A DNA stretch of 64,000 nucleotides from NCBI GenBank assembly GCA_963792655.1, contig CAWBWU010000011.1:186001-250000 (forward strand). Reading direction: 5' to 3'. Positions 54,272 through 62,817 of this stretch are shown piece after piece. Position numbers and translations under genes: made by a program. Under the pieces are notes generated by a model, which made no database searches, was not told the DNA's origin, and saw only the letters and a program-made list of their open reading frames with translations. Numbering within the stretch: position 1 is the stretch's first letter; every line of letters begins with the position of its first letter. Origin of the DNA: DOZZ01 sp963792655 (GTDB taxonomy: Bacteria > Acidobacteriota > Terriglobia > Bryobacterales > Bryobacteraceae).

Positions 54272-57200
54272 CTAGAAGGTGATGCGCGCCTGGAAGTCGA
54301 CGACGCGGCCGGAGAGTCCGGTAGTCGCGCGACCGAACAGTGAGCTGTCCACAAACGTGCTGGCGTCAAAGAAGCCGAACGGCGCCAGGTTCAAATTGTT
54401 GAACAGGTTGTATGCGTTGGCCCGGACCTCCAGACCCTTGTTGCCCTCGCCAAGGAAGTGGAAGCCGAAGGTCTTCGCCACACTCAGGTCCGTCGAGAAG
54501 TAGTTCGGTCCGCGGAAAACGTTGCGGCCGATTCCGGGAGGCCCGGAAGGCGTGAGGACGAAGTACTTCGATCCCCCGCCTGGGAAATTCCCGTTCGCAT
54601 TCAGGAAGGTGGAGTTCGAAGTGTCCGTACCGGCACCGCCCAGATAAGCTACTGGACGCGTCGGTCCAAGCGAAGGTCCGCCGGGCGTGCTCACTGACTG
54701 GCCAGACTTCGGGGTCCACGGGAAGCCGCTGTGCCATTGCACGATGGGGCTGATGGTCAGCCCGCCAAAGAGAAAGTGCGCGATGCCGTTCGAGCTCTTA
54801 TAGAACGGAAGCTCATACACGGCCGAAGCGATGAAGTTATGCTTTACGTCGAAGTCTGAAGGCCCGTACTCGCTGTGATTATCCTGCGGGTACGTCTGGT
54901 TCGTGACTGCGCCGGGGCCACCGTACGAAAGATTGTCGAGGCTCTTCGCGAAGCGATAGTTAATCGACATCTGCAGCCCACTGGCGTACGTCTTGTTCAG
55001 GCCAAGCAGCAAAGCGTTGTAGCTCGAGTTCACATCCGGCTGCGGTACGTAGACGGCTGAGAACGACGGGTTGTTCGGGTACAGGAAGTTCTGGTTGACC
55101 AGGCGAATCAAGTGACGGTCAGCGCTGCCCTGGTATCCCGCGATGCCGACGAAGTGCGCTGGCAACTGGTATTGCAGATCGAACGAGTAGATGAGCGCAC
55201 GGCCGCTCGGCGTGTTGGGCTGAGCACCGTAAATCTCTACCGCGCCCACATTCGGTGCACCGGTCAGCGGATTGATACCTTGCGCCAGAGCAGTATTGAT
55301 CGGGAAGCTTGCCGGCGAGTTGCTGGAGCCGACTGCAAACTGAATCTGGTTATTCGCAAACGGCGAACTGGCAAATCCGCAGCACAAACCGTAGCTTGCG
55401 AAGTTCGGCGGATTCTGGCGCGTGTTCGACAACAACACGTTGGGAATGCGGTTGTAGTAGACGCCGAAACCGGAGCGCACGACCAGCTTCGGGGTCGGGT
55501 TATAAGCCAGCCCGATGCGTGGTCCGAAGTTGCTGTAGTCGGTGTTAAACAACTGGTTGGTCTGTTGAATGGTGGCGTTCTTCAGGCCTTGCGAGCCGAA
55601 CACGATGTTGCTCAGGTTGCCGCGCTTCTCACGCAGTGGCGAAAAGATTTCATAACGCAGTCCGAGGTTGATCGTCAGGTTGGGCCGCGCCTTCCAGTCG
55701 TCCTGGACATACTCGCCGAAGTTGCGGGTACGGAAATAACGTTGGGCATCGGCCGGAGCGCCCGTGCGGGGGTCGGCGTTGACGCCTTCGAAAACAGGTG
55801 TTCCGTTCGCGAGATTGAACAGACCGGTGAATGAATACACCGGACGGCTGCCGCCCAGCAGATTGTTGTTGTCCTGCTCGAAGCGGATCAAGCCTCCGAC
55901 GCGAAGCGTATGACGGCCCATCACGATGCTCACGTCATCGCGCGTTTCGTAGGTATTCTGCGCCAGCAATGAAGGAGTGGTGCTTGACTGCGCCGCACCA
56001 AACTTAATGCGAGCAAACGGCACGCCTTCGACGTCCACCTCGGGAATGCCGAAGTTTGTCTTCGACGCATCGGCCACACCGTTGTCAGCGAAGCGCGTGA
56101 AGTTCGAACGGAACTGATTCAGCGTGGTCTCGTTGAACACGTGGTTGTAGACCAGCGTGACGAGTGAGTTCAGCGGATTAAATTGAATGTCGGCTTGAGG
56201 ACGCGCGTCCTGCCCGCCGCTCGCTCCAAGCGTGGTCAACTTCGTGAAGTAGGTGCTGACCGCCAGGGTGTCGCTGCCGTGCACGTAGTCGAGGCGGCCG
56301 TTGTATTGGTTACCCGCTACCTGGTTCGGAAGGGCCAACTGGGAGTATTGAATTTCCGGAAGCGAACTGAGCCCGCCGCCCATTGTCGTCGTGTACTGGC
56401 CCGTGGCGCCGGTGATCGAACCGATGTTCAGGAAGCCGTTGCCGACCACCTGGCAGTTGGTCGCGTTGAAGCCTGCGGCCGCGCACGTCGTGGGTGCTGT
56501 CGAGACTATGCGCGGTGCAATACCGGGCGAGTTCAGCACTTGCGCAATCACTGAGTTCGGACGCGCGGAAATGACAGCGGCGCGGAAGTCCGGCGTCTCG
56601 ATGAACGCATTCGTATAGCTCGTCGAGTTGTTGCGCAGCCCTTCATACGAGAAGAAGAAGAACAGATGATTCTTGATGATCGGACCGCCAATGCTTCCGC
56701 CGAACTGCTTGTAAAGCTGGTTCACGCGAACCGCAGGAAGACCGATGCCGCTGAATTTGTTGTACGCGTTGAAATTCGGATCGTCGTACTTGAAGACCGC
56801 GCTGCCATGGAATGTGTCGGTGCCGTTTTGCGAAACCACGCCTACCTGCGCGCCGGCGTTGCGCCCGGTATCGGCCGAGTAGGTTTCGGACGCGATACGA
56901 ATCTCTTTCACCGATTCCTGATTGGGCGTGATGACCGCCGCGCCGCCGTACGAAAGGCTGTTGACGCTGACGCCATCCACCTCGAAGCTGTTCTCAGACA
57001 GCCGCTGGCCGTTGGCGCTGATCGGTACTTGATTCTCGGTTTGAAAGATCGACGTGTTGCTGCCGCCGGGTCCCGTGGTGTTCGGCAGGTTCACTGCACC
57101 GCCGCCACTGCCGCGCGACGAATCGCCAAAGACGCCGGGCGCGAGCCGCAGAAGCTCATACGGGCTACGGCCAACCTGCGGCAGATTGCGGATCTCCATC

Positions 57201-57622
57201 GTGGTGAGTTGGCGCGAGATATCGGCGTTCTCGGTCTTGAGCGTCGCCGTTGCCTCACCGCTTACAGTGATGCTTTGGTTTTCTGCACCGGCAGTGAGAA
57301 CTACGTTGGTGCCCTGTGTCTCTTCCGCGCCGATCTGGATGTTGTCGACCGATTGCCGGTTGAAGCTGGGCATCTCGACGACCAGGTTGTAAAGCCCCGG
57401 AGCAAGTGCATCGAAGCGATAGAGGCCGGCGTCGCTGGTGGTCGTAGTTGAAGCATGCTTAGTTTCGTTGCTGGTAAGTGTGACAGTAGCGCCGGGAACA
57501 ACACCACCGGATTGATCGGTTACTGTCCCTTGAATCGCAGCACGATACTGAGCGGAGACAGGGAGTGCGCAAGACAGAAGCGCCGCGCAACAGAGCGCAA
57601 AAAAGCGAAACGACCCATTCAT
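54272..57622 (-). CDS. TonB-dependent outer-membrane receptor with carboxypeptidase-regulatory domain (Oar-like)
   Basis: A 1116-residue outer-membrane protein. In order it has a signal peptide (MNGSFRFFALCCAALL to PVSA), a carboxypeptidase-regulatory beta-sandwich (AAIQGTVTDQSGGVVPGATV, residues about 27-110), a plug domain (TMEIRNLPQVGRSPYELLRLAPGV), then a large barrel ending in VVDFQARITF with terminal phenylalanine, as needed for outer-membrane insertion. Such Oar/SusC-like receptors are greatly expanded in Acidobacteria. As the first gene of an operon with GH39 and GH144-like enzymes it probably imports oligosaccharides released by them. Confidence 0.93.
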   Translation of the reverse strand: MNGSFRFFALCCAALLSCALPVSAQYRAAIQGTVTDQSGGVVPGATVTLTSNETKHASTTTTSDAGLYRFDALAPGLYNLVVEMPSFNRQSVDNIQIGAEETQGTNVVLTAGAENQSITVSGEATATLKTENADISRQLTTMEIRNLPQVGRSPYELLRLAPGVFGDSSRGSGGGAVNLPNTTGPGGSNTSIFQTENQVPISANGQRLSENSFEVDGVSVNSLSYGGAAVITPNQESVKEIRIASETYSADTGRNAGAQVGVVSQNGTDTFHGSAVFKYDDPNFNAYNKFSGIGLPAVRVNQLYKQFGGSIGGPIIKNHLFFFFSYEGLRNNSTSYTNAFIETPDFRAAVISARPNSVIAQVLNSPGIAPRIVSTAPTTCAAAGFNATNCQVVGNGFLNIGSITGATGQYTTTMGGGLSSLPEIQYSQLALPNQVAGNQYNGRLDYVHGSDTLAVSTYFTKLTTLGASGGQDARPQADIQFNPLNSLVTLVYNHVFNETTLNQFRSNFTRFADNGVADASKTNFGIPEVDVEGVPFARIKFGAAQSSTTPSLLAQNTYETRDDVSIVMGRHTLRVGGLIRFEQDNNNLLGGSRPVYSFTGLFNLANGTPVFEGVNADPRTGAPADAQRYFRTRNFGEYVQDDWKARPNLTINLGLRYEIFSPLREKRGNLSNIVFGSQGLKNATIQQTNQLFNTDYSNFGPRIGLAYNPTPKLVVRSGFGVYYNRIPNVLLSNTRQNPPNFASYGLCCGFASSPFANNQIQFAVGSSNSPASFPINTALAQGINPLTGAPNVGAVEIYGAQPNTPSGRALIYSFDLQYQLPAHFVGIAGYQGSADRHLIRLVNQNFLYPNNPSFSAVYVPQPDVNSSYNALLLGLNKTYASGLQMSINYRFAKSLDNLSYGGPGAVTNQTYPQDNHSEYGPSDFDVKHNFIASAVYELPFYKSSNGIAHFLFGGLTISPIVQWHSGFPWTPKSGQSVSTPGGPSLGPTRPVAYLGGAGTDTSNSTFLNANGNFPGGGSKYFVLTPSGPPGIGRNVFRGPNYFSTDLSVAKTFGFHFLGEGNKGLEVRANAYNLFNNLNLAPFGFFDASTFVDSSLFGRATTGLSGRVVDFQARITF

Positions 57623-57713
57623 GACTCAATCTTCATACGTTGAAGCTATATTTGCTAAATCGTTTTTGTAATGCAGACGACACTTTTTGCCGGGACCTGT
57701 GCAAACTAGTACA

Positions 57714-58613
57714 ATGCTGCGCCTTGTTAGTGCCCTGTTAGTTTGCGCGTTACCACTGTATTCGGACAGTTCCCTCGACTCGCTCAAGACAATGGTTAGC
57801 GACTTCCCCGCTACTGTCAGTCTCTATGCGAAGAACCTCACCACCGGCGCCACTTATGAATTGAACGGAGACCGCCGCGTTCGGACGGCGAGCACGATCA
57901 AGTTGGCGATCATGGTGGAGGCGTTTGCCGAAGCCGCGAGCGGCAAGCTCGATTGGAATCGCCGAGTGACGCTCGATGCCGCGCACAAGGTTTCAGGCTC
58001 GGGCATCCTCACCGAGTTTTCGGATGGCACGCAGGTGCCGATGCGTGATTTGGTGAACCTGATGATCGTGATGAGCGACAACAGCGCGACCAACATGGTG
58101 CTCGACGTTGTACCGGGAGACGCGGTGAACGCGCGCATGCAAAGCCTGGGTCTGGTGCAAACGCGCGTACTACGCAAGATACTGAACAATCACGACCCGA
58201 ACGCCGCCGGAGAAGCAGGCCGCACCGAAGATGGCCGCAAGCCTGACAACCAGAAGTTCGGCATCGGTATGACGACTCCGCACGAAATGGTTACCCTGAT
58301 GGAAAAGCTGTATCGCGGGCAAGTGGTCAGCCCCGATGCGTCCGCCGCGATGATCGCGATATTGAAGCGCCAGAGATACCACGATGCGATCGGCCGCTGG
58401 CTGCGCGACACGGATATTGCAAGCAAGTCCGGAGCGCTTGATCATCTGCGCAGCGATGTTGCGATCGTCTACACCAAAGACGGCCCGATCGCGATGGCAA
58501 TCACCTGCGACGATTTGCCCGAAGTAGACTACAGCGCGGATAATGCGGGCAATCTATTTATAGGGAAGCTGTCGCGCGTGCTGTTGGATGGACTGGGCGG
58601 CGCCGCGAAGTAA
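57714..58613 (+). CDS. Class A beta-lactamase-fold serine hydrolase, exported
   Basis: A 299-residue protein with signal peptide MLRLVSALLVCALPLYS and a class A beta-lactamase fold. It shows S60-T-I-K63 (SxxK), SDN at 121-123 and K238-S-G240. In the omega-loop region (about 150-175, ILNNHDPNAAGEAGRTED) the E-x-x-L-N general base of true class A enzymes is not present, so efficient penicillin hydrolysis is doubtful. It may be a related carboxypeptidase or esterase, or a weak lactamase. ATG 57714 is chosen because an upstream in-frame ATG (57687) would precede the leader. It is divergent from the TonB receptor, and its stop abuts the converging gene. Confidence 0.83.
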   Translation: MLRLVSALLVCALPLYSDSSLDSLKTMVSDFPATVSLYAKNLTTGATYELNGDRRVRTASTIKLAIMVEAFAEAASGKLDWNRRVTLDAAHKVSGSGILTEFSDGTQVPMRDLVNLMIVMSDNSATNMVLDVVPGDAVNARMQSLGLVQTRVLRKILNNHDPNAAGEAGRTEDGRKPDNQKFGIGMTTPHEMVTLMEKLYRGQVVSPDASAAMIAILKRQRYHDAIGRWLRDTDIASKSGALDHLRSDVAIVYTKDGPIAMAITCDDLPEVDYSADNAGNLFIGKLSRVLLDGLGGAAK

Positions 58614-59451
58614 CTACGCCTCGACGCCGGCCTTCTGCAACACTTGCCGGGCGAATTCGAATCCGCGGCGGGCGCCTTCTTCGGGCGGCATATCTTTCAG
58701 CCCGTGGCCAAAGACTTCGACACTCAGCGCATCTTCGTACTTGATCTGCTTGAGCGCTCCCACAAAGCCTTGCAGGTTGATCACGCCTTCGCCCGGGAAC
58801 AGCCGTTCGTTGTCTTTCACCTGATCGGGCGGCAACTTCGCGGCATCGTCAAAGTGCACGTGCACGATGCGGTCTTTGCCCGCCATCAGAATGTCGTCGA
58901 CCGTCGCGCCGGCGTGATGCCAGTGCCAAGCATCGAGCAGAATGCCGACGTTAGAGCCGCACTCTTTCGCGAACTCGAGCATCTCGGGCATGCGCCAGAT
59001 GAACTCGTACTTTTGCGCTTTGCGAATATGCAGTGGGCCCAAAAACTCCAGACCCAGACGCACGTGCGAGCGCGCCAGCAAGTTAGCGATGTCGGTAAAC
59101 CGCTGCTTGAAAATGCGCCGCTGTTCGTCCTTCGGCTTGTCGCTCGACGACATGATGTAGGTCACCATACGCGGGCAGCCGATCGCAGCCGCGAACGGCG
59201 CGGCATCTTCGAGAATCGTCATGCCGGCGCGAAACGTATCGTCGTCTTTGCGGAAGTCAACGGGTAGATCGATCGCAGCAGGCTTCACCTTGAGATCCGT
59301 GAAAAGCGCGCGCGTGGGTTCTACGCCCGCTTTCATCGGCGGGCCGCAGCATGACGTCGACACCCGGGAACCCGACCTTCGCCGCGAGTTCCGCAAACGC
59401 CGGCCAGGGCACACGGCCGGTGGTCAACTGATTATTGAGCGAGAGGTACAT
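58614..59451 (-). CDS. Sugar phosphate isomerase/epimerase, TIM-barrel (apparent +1 frameshift)
   Basis: An AP-endonuclease-2-like TIM-barrel protein. The first 44 residues (MYLSLNNQLTTGRVPWPAF to FPGVDVMLRPA) are in one frame and the rest in the next (KAGVEPTRALFTDLKVKPA onward). The switch lies near 59336-59343 (TCGGCGGG on the + strand); removing one base gives 278 residues. Metal ligands are seen in LGLEFLGPLH, LLDAWHWHHAG, IVHVHFDDA and LSVEVFG. Members isomerise or epimerise sugars or inositols; the substrate is unknown. It is the last gene of the acpP operon, 1 base after etfA. Confidence 0.87.
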
Positions 59452-59452
59452 G

Positions 59453-60428
59453 TTATTTTCCCTTCTCGAGCTCTTCGATGAGTGCGGGAACCACCTGGAA
59501 GAGATCGCCTACGATGCCGTAATCGGCTACCTCGAAGATGGGCGCTTCGGCGTCTTTGTTGATGGCGACGATCGTGCGCGAACCCTTCATGCCCACCAGG
59601 TGTTGGATGGCGCCCGAGATGCCCACCGCTAGATACATCTTCGGCGCGACCGTTTGTCCCGAGCTGCCGACCTGGCGTTCCATAGGCATCCAGCCGTTGT
59701 CGCAGATCGGACGCGAAGCAGCCATCTCAGCGCCCAGCACTTTCGCGAGCTTTTCGATGATGGGCAAATTTTCGGGCTCTTTGATGCCGCGGCCCACCGA
59801 AACGATAATCGCCGCCGCACTGAGATCGACTGCGCGAGCCGACTCGCGGAACAGTTCCTTCGGCGTGGTGCGCACCTGCGCTGCATCCAGTTCAGGCGTG
59901 AAGAGCTCCACCGTGGCCGCGCCCTTTGCGATCGTGTCCGCCCGGTACGCGCCTGCTTGCACCGAAGCAAGATAGGGCGGCTCTCCTTCGAACGTGAAGT
60001 CCGCATTCAGCTTGCCTTGAAACAGCTGACGAGTGAGCGTGAGACTCCCGCCTGCCACATGATGTGCCACCACATCGCTGATCAGCACGCGTCCCAAAGC
60101 CGTCGCGAGCTTCGGCGCGAAATCGCGTACCTGGTACGTATGCGGGAACAGCACGATCGTTGCGCCAGTTTTCTCGATCAACTGCCGCAATGCGATGCTG
60201 ACCGCGTCGGGTGTGTACGCTTTCGAGCAACTCGTGCTCAACGCGATAAACACCTGCGAGTGCAAAGCCCGCAATCTCCTGCGCAACGCTTTCGAGAGCC
60301 GAGCCGAACAAAGCCGCGTGAACGGGCTGGTTCATCTCGCCTGCGATCTGCTGTGCCGCGGCAAGCGTCTCGAGCGACATGCGATTCAGTACGCCGTCGC
60401 GTTGTTCCAGGATGGCGAGAATGCTCAT
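59453..60428 (-). CDS. etfA: Electron transfer flavoprotein alpha subunit (apparent +1 frameshift)
   Basis: EtfA binds FAD and passes electrons from acyl-CoA dehydrogenases to the quinone pool. The N-terminal third reads ILAILEQRDGVLNRMSLETLAAA in one frame; near 60216-60222 it moves to the next frame at YTPDAVSIALRQLI. The C-terminal FAD domain is complete: SVGRGIKEPENLPII, LGAEMAASRPICDNGWMP, QVGSSGQTVAPKMYLAVGISGAIQHL and INKDAEAPIFEVADYGIVGD. Removing one base gives 324 residues, the normal size. It overlaps etfB by ATGA. The acyl-CoA dehydrogenase at 37672-38815 is a likely electron donor. Confidence 0.93.
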
Positions 60429-61195
60429 ATGACGCGCGCCTCGAATCGCAACTTCTCCACCAGCTTCGCCGCCGCTTCTTTTGGAGCACCGTCGAAAATT
60501 TGGGACTGCTTGGTGCGCTCCGGCAGGTATACCTTGGCGAGTTTGATCGAGGCCGCGGCATTCACGTTCAGTTCCGTGGCAGCAAGCGTCTTGATCTCTT
60601 TCGTCTTGGCTTTTTTGATGCCCATCAGCGTGGCATAGCGCAGGCGATTGCTTCCCGACTGCATGGTGAGTAGCGCAGGCAGCGGCATCTCCACATGTTG
60701 AAACCAGCCGTCTTCCAACTCGCGCTTCACGGTCATGCGATCTCCTTCGATCTGCACATCCATGATGATGGTCGCGTGCGGCAGGTTCATCAGCTCTGCC
60801 AGAATGACTCCGGTCTGGCCGCTACCGAAATCGTCGGACTGCAAGCCGGTCAGCACCAGATCAGGTTTTTCAGCGGCCAGCGCCGCAGCGATCAAACGAG
60901 CATTCAGGAGCGGGTCGGCATCCGCTTTCTCATCGTGCTCGATGTGGATTGCCCGGTCGGCGCCCTTGGCAAGCGCTTCGCGAATGGTTTGCGCCGCCCG
61001 AGCAGGTCCCAGACTGACGATGATGCATTCGCCGCCGTGCTTCTCTTTCAACTGAAGGCCGGCTTCGAGCGCGTATGCATCGGGCTCATTGATCTCGTAG
61101 CTCAGATCGGCATCCTGGATCCACGTGGCGCTCGAATCCACGCGGAGCACAGAATCGCGCGAGGGTACTTGCTTGATCGCAACTACGATTTTCAT
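60425..61195 (-). CDS. etfB: Electron transfer flavoprotein beta subunit
   Basis: EtfB pairs with EtfA and carries AMP. It has the start MKIVVAIKQVPSRDS, NEPDAYALEAGLQLKE, VSLGPARAAQTIREALAKGADRAI, the signature GLQSDDFGSGQTGVILAELM and LPALLTMQSGSNRLRYATLMGIKKAK. At 256 residues it is full length. It lies 7 bases after fabF, so acyl-chain synthesis and oxidation genes share one operon. Confidence 0.95.
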   Translation of the reverse strand: MKIVVAIKQVPSRDSVLRVDSSATWIQDADLSYEINEPDAYALEAGLQLKEKHGGECIIVSLGPARAAQTIREALAKGADRAIHIEHDEKADADPLLNARLIAAALAAEKPDLVLTGLQSDDFGSGQTGVILAELMNLPHATIIMDVQIEGDRMTVKRELEDGWFQHVEMPLPALLTMQSGSNRLRYATLMGIKKAKTKEIKTLAATELNVNAAASIKLAKVYLPERTKQSQIFDGAPKEAAAKLVEKLRFEARVI

Positions 61196-61202
61196 GGAAG
61201 CC

Positions 61203-62462
61203 TCAGGTCTGGGCTGGTTCGTCTTCGCGATAGCGTTTGAAAATCAGCGCGCCATTCGTGCCGCCGAAGCCGAACGAATTACTCAACGCATACTCGATCG
61301 GCATCTTGCGCGCATGGTTGGGAACGTAATCGAGATCGCACGCGGGATCGGGTTCCACCATGTTGGTGGTCGGCGGTGCAATTTGGTCGACGATCGACAT
61401 CACCGTGATGCCGCCTTCGAGGCCGCCCGCGCCGCCCAGCAGATGGCCGGTCATGGACTTCGTGGAGCTGACGGCGAGTTTATAAGCGTGGTCGCCGAAG
61501 CAGCGCCGGATGGCCAGCGTCTCCAGCCGGTCTCCCAGCGGTGTCGACGTGCCATGCGCGTTGATGTAGTCGATCTTCTCCGGGGCAAGCTTCGCGTCGC
61601 GAAGAGCGTTGCGCATCACGCGAAATGCACCGTCGCCATCTTCCGAAGGCGAGGTCAAGTGATACGCATCGCCGCTCATCCCATAACCAACAATCTCGGC
61701 AAGGATCGGCGCGCCGCGGCGTTTCGCAAACTCGAGTTCTTCGAGCAGCAGAATGCCGGAGCCTTCGCCAACGACGAAGCCATCGCGATCTTTGTCGAAG
61801 GGCCGTGAAGCGAGATGCGGCTCGTCGTTGCGCATCGAAAGAGCGCGCATTGCCGCGAAGCCGCCGACGCCCATAGGCGTAATGCAAGCTTCGGAGCCGC
61901 CGCAGATCATCGCGTCCGCGTCGTCATGCTGAATCAGCCGGAAAGAATCGCCGAGAGCGTGAGCACTGGTTGTACAAGCCGTTGCGGTGGCGGAGTTGGG
62001 TCCTTTCGCGCCATGACGGATCGAAACTTGTCCCGATGCCAGATTGACGATTGTCGCCGGAATGAAGAACGGCGAAATCTTACGGGGACCGTGCTCCAGA
62101 AAATTCCGGTGCTCGCGCTCGATCACATCGAAGCCGCCGATGCCGCTGCCGATGTAAACACCGACGCGCTCCGCGATTTCGGGATCGATCTTTAAGCCCG
62201 CACGGCCGATCGCCTCACTCGCCGCCGCAATGGCGAACTGAATGAAGCGGCCCATCTTCTTGACGTCCTTCTTGTCAACAAACTGGAACGGATCGAAGCT
62301 CTTTACTTCGCCGGCAATGCGGCAGTTAAATTCACGGGCATCGAACGATTCGATGGGAGAGATTCCGTTACGGCCTGCCAGAATACCTTTCCATGTTTCG
62401 TCAGTGCTGATACCCAGGGACGTGAGTAAGCCCACGCCCGTCACCACAACTCTACGAGGAAT
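61203..62462 (-). CDS. fabF: Beta-ketoacyl-ACP synthase II FabF, with apparent AUU start codon
   Basis: FabF condenses malonyl-ACP with an acyl-ACP in fatty-acid elongation. The triad is visible: cysteine in ATACTTSAHALG, histidine in INAHGTSTPLGD and histidine in KSMTGHLLGGAGG. The ending SNSFGFGGTNGALIF is typical. The nearest standard start is GTG 62447 (VTGVGLLTSLG), but it has no ribosome site and cuts the conserved N-terminus. Five codons upstream, ATT 62462-62460 follows an AAGGAG (62474-62469) at a 6-base distance and gives MPRRVVVTGVG, the family's normal start. I therefore annotate from ATT. No other start codon is in frame between them. Confidence 0.92.
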   Translation of the reverse strand: MPRRVVVTGVGLLTSLGISTDETWKGILAGRNGISPIESFDAREFNCRIAGEVKSFDPFQFVDKKDVKKMGRFIQFAIAAASEAIGRAGLKIDPEIAERVGVYIGSGIGGFDVIEREHRNFLEHGPRKISPFFIPATIVNLASGQVSIRHGAKGPNSATATACTTSAHALGDSFRLIQHDDADAMICGGSEACITPMGVGGFAAMRALSMRNDEPHLASRPFDKDRDGFVVGEGSGILLLEELEFAKRRGAPILAEIVGYGMSGDAYHLTSPSEDGDGAFRVMRNALRDAKLAPEKIDYINAHGTSTPLGDRLETLAIRRCFGDHAYKLAVSSTKSMTGHLLGGAGGLEGGITVMSIVDQIAPPTTNMVEPDPACDLDYVPNHARKMPIEYALSNSFGFGGTNGALIFKRYREDEPAQT

Positions 62463-62474
62463 ACAACGCTCCTT
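62460..62474 (-). promoter_or_regulatory. Shine-Dalgarno AAGGAG and AUU start of fabF
   Basis: On the minus strand AAGGAG (62474-62469) is followed by CGTTGT and then ATT. The spacing of 6 is ideal for initiation at ATT. The only normal start codons nearby in frame are two consecutive GTGs from 62447, 21 bases from the AAGGAG, too far for it to serve them. A one-base sequence error (ATG read as ATT) is possible. Confidence 0.6.
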
Positions 62475-62487
62475 ATTCTGACGCGGA

Positions 62488-62733
62488 CTACTTTTTCTGG
62501 GTCTTCGCCTCGATGTAATCGACGGCGTTCTTCACGGTCATGATCTTCTCGGCGTCTTCGTCTGGAATTTCCAGTTCGAAGGCTTCTTCAAAGGCCATCA
62601 CCAATTCCACGATATCGAGCGAATCGGCCCCGAGGTCTTCCACGAAAGACGCGTTGTTTTCGACCTGCGCTTCGTCTACGCCGAGTTGCTCGACAATAAT
62701 CTGCTTTACCTTCTGCTCAACTGCAGCGGCCAT
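62488..62733 (-). CDS. acpP: Acyl carrier protein
   Basis: An 81-residue acidic helical protein that carries growing acyl chains on a 4'-phosphopantetheine attached to the serine of GADSLDIVELVMAFEE. It has the usual VKQIIVEQLGVDE start and DAEKIMTVKNAVDYIE end. A strong AGGAGG ribosome site lies 5 bases before the ATG, consistent with high expression. It is the first gene of the acpP-fabF-etfB-etfA-isomerase operon. Confidence 0.97.
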   Translation of the reverse strand: MAAAVEQKVKQIIVEQLGVDEAQVENNASFVEDLGADSLDIVELVMAFEEAFELEIPDEDAEKIMTVKNAVDYIEAKTQKK

Positions 62734-62817
62734 GCTTCCTCCTGGGGATTCCCAACCGGGCGTGCAAAGTTCTGATTCTAGCCACCTCGGGCGCGATGGC
62801 GCAACCCGCCGCCCGTG

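Noticed and set aside
56666..57451. Plus-strand open frame of 261 codons inside the TonB receptor gene
   Set aside because: It is the antisense of a well-supported 1116-residue receptor, with no recognisable domain.
57688..57715. Sigma-70-like promoter TTGCCG-N17-TACAAT
   Set aside because: The -10 box overlaps the ATG of the beta-lactamase-like gene, so transcription would start after the start codon; probably a chance match.
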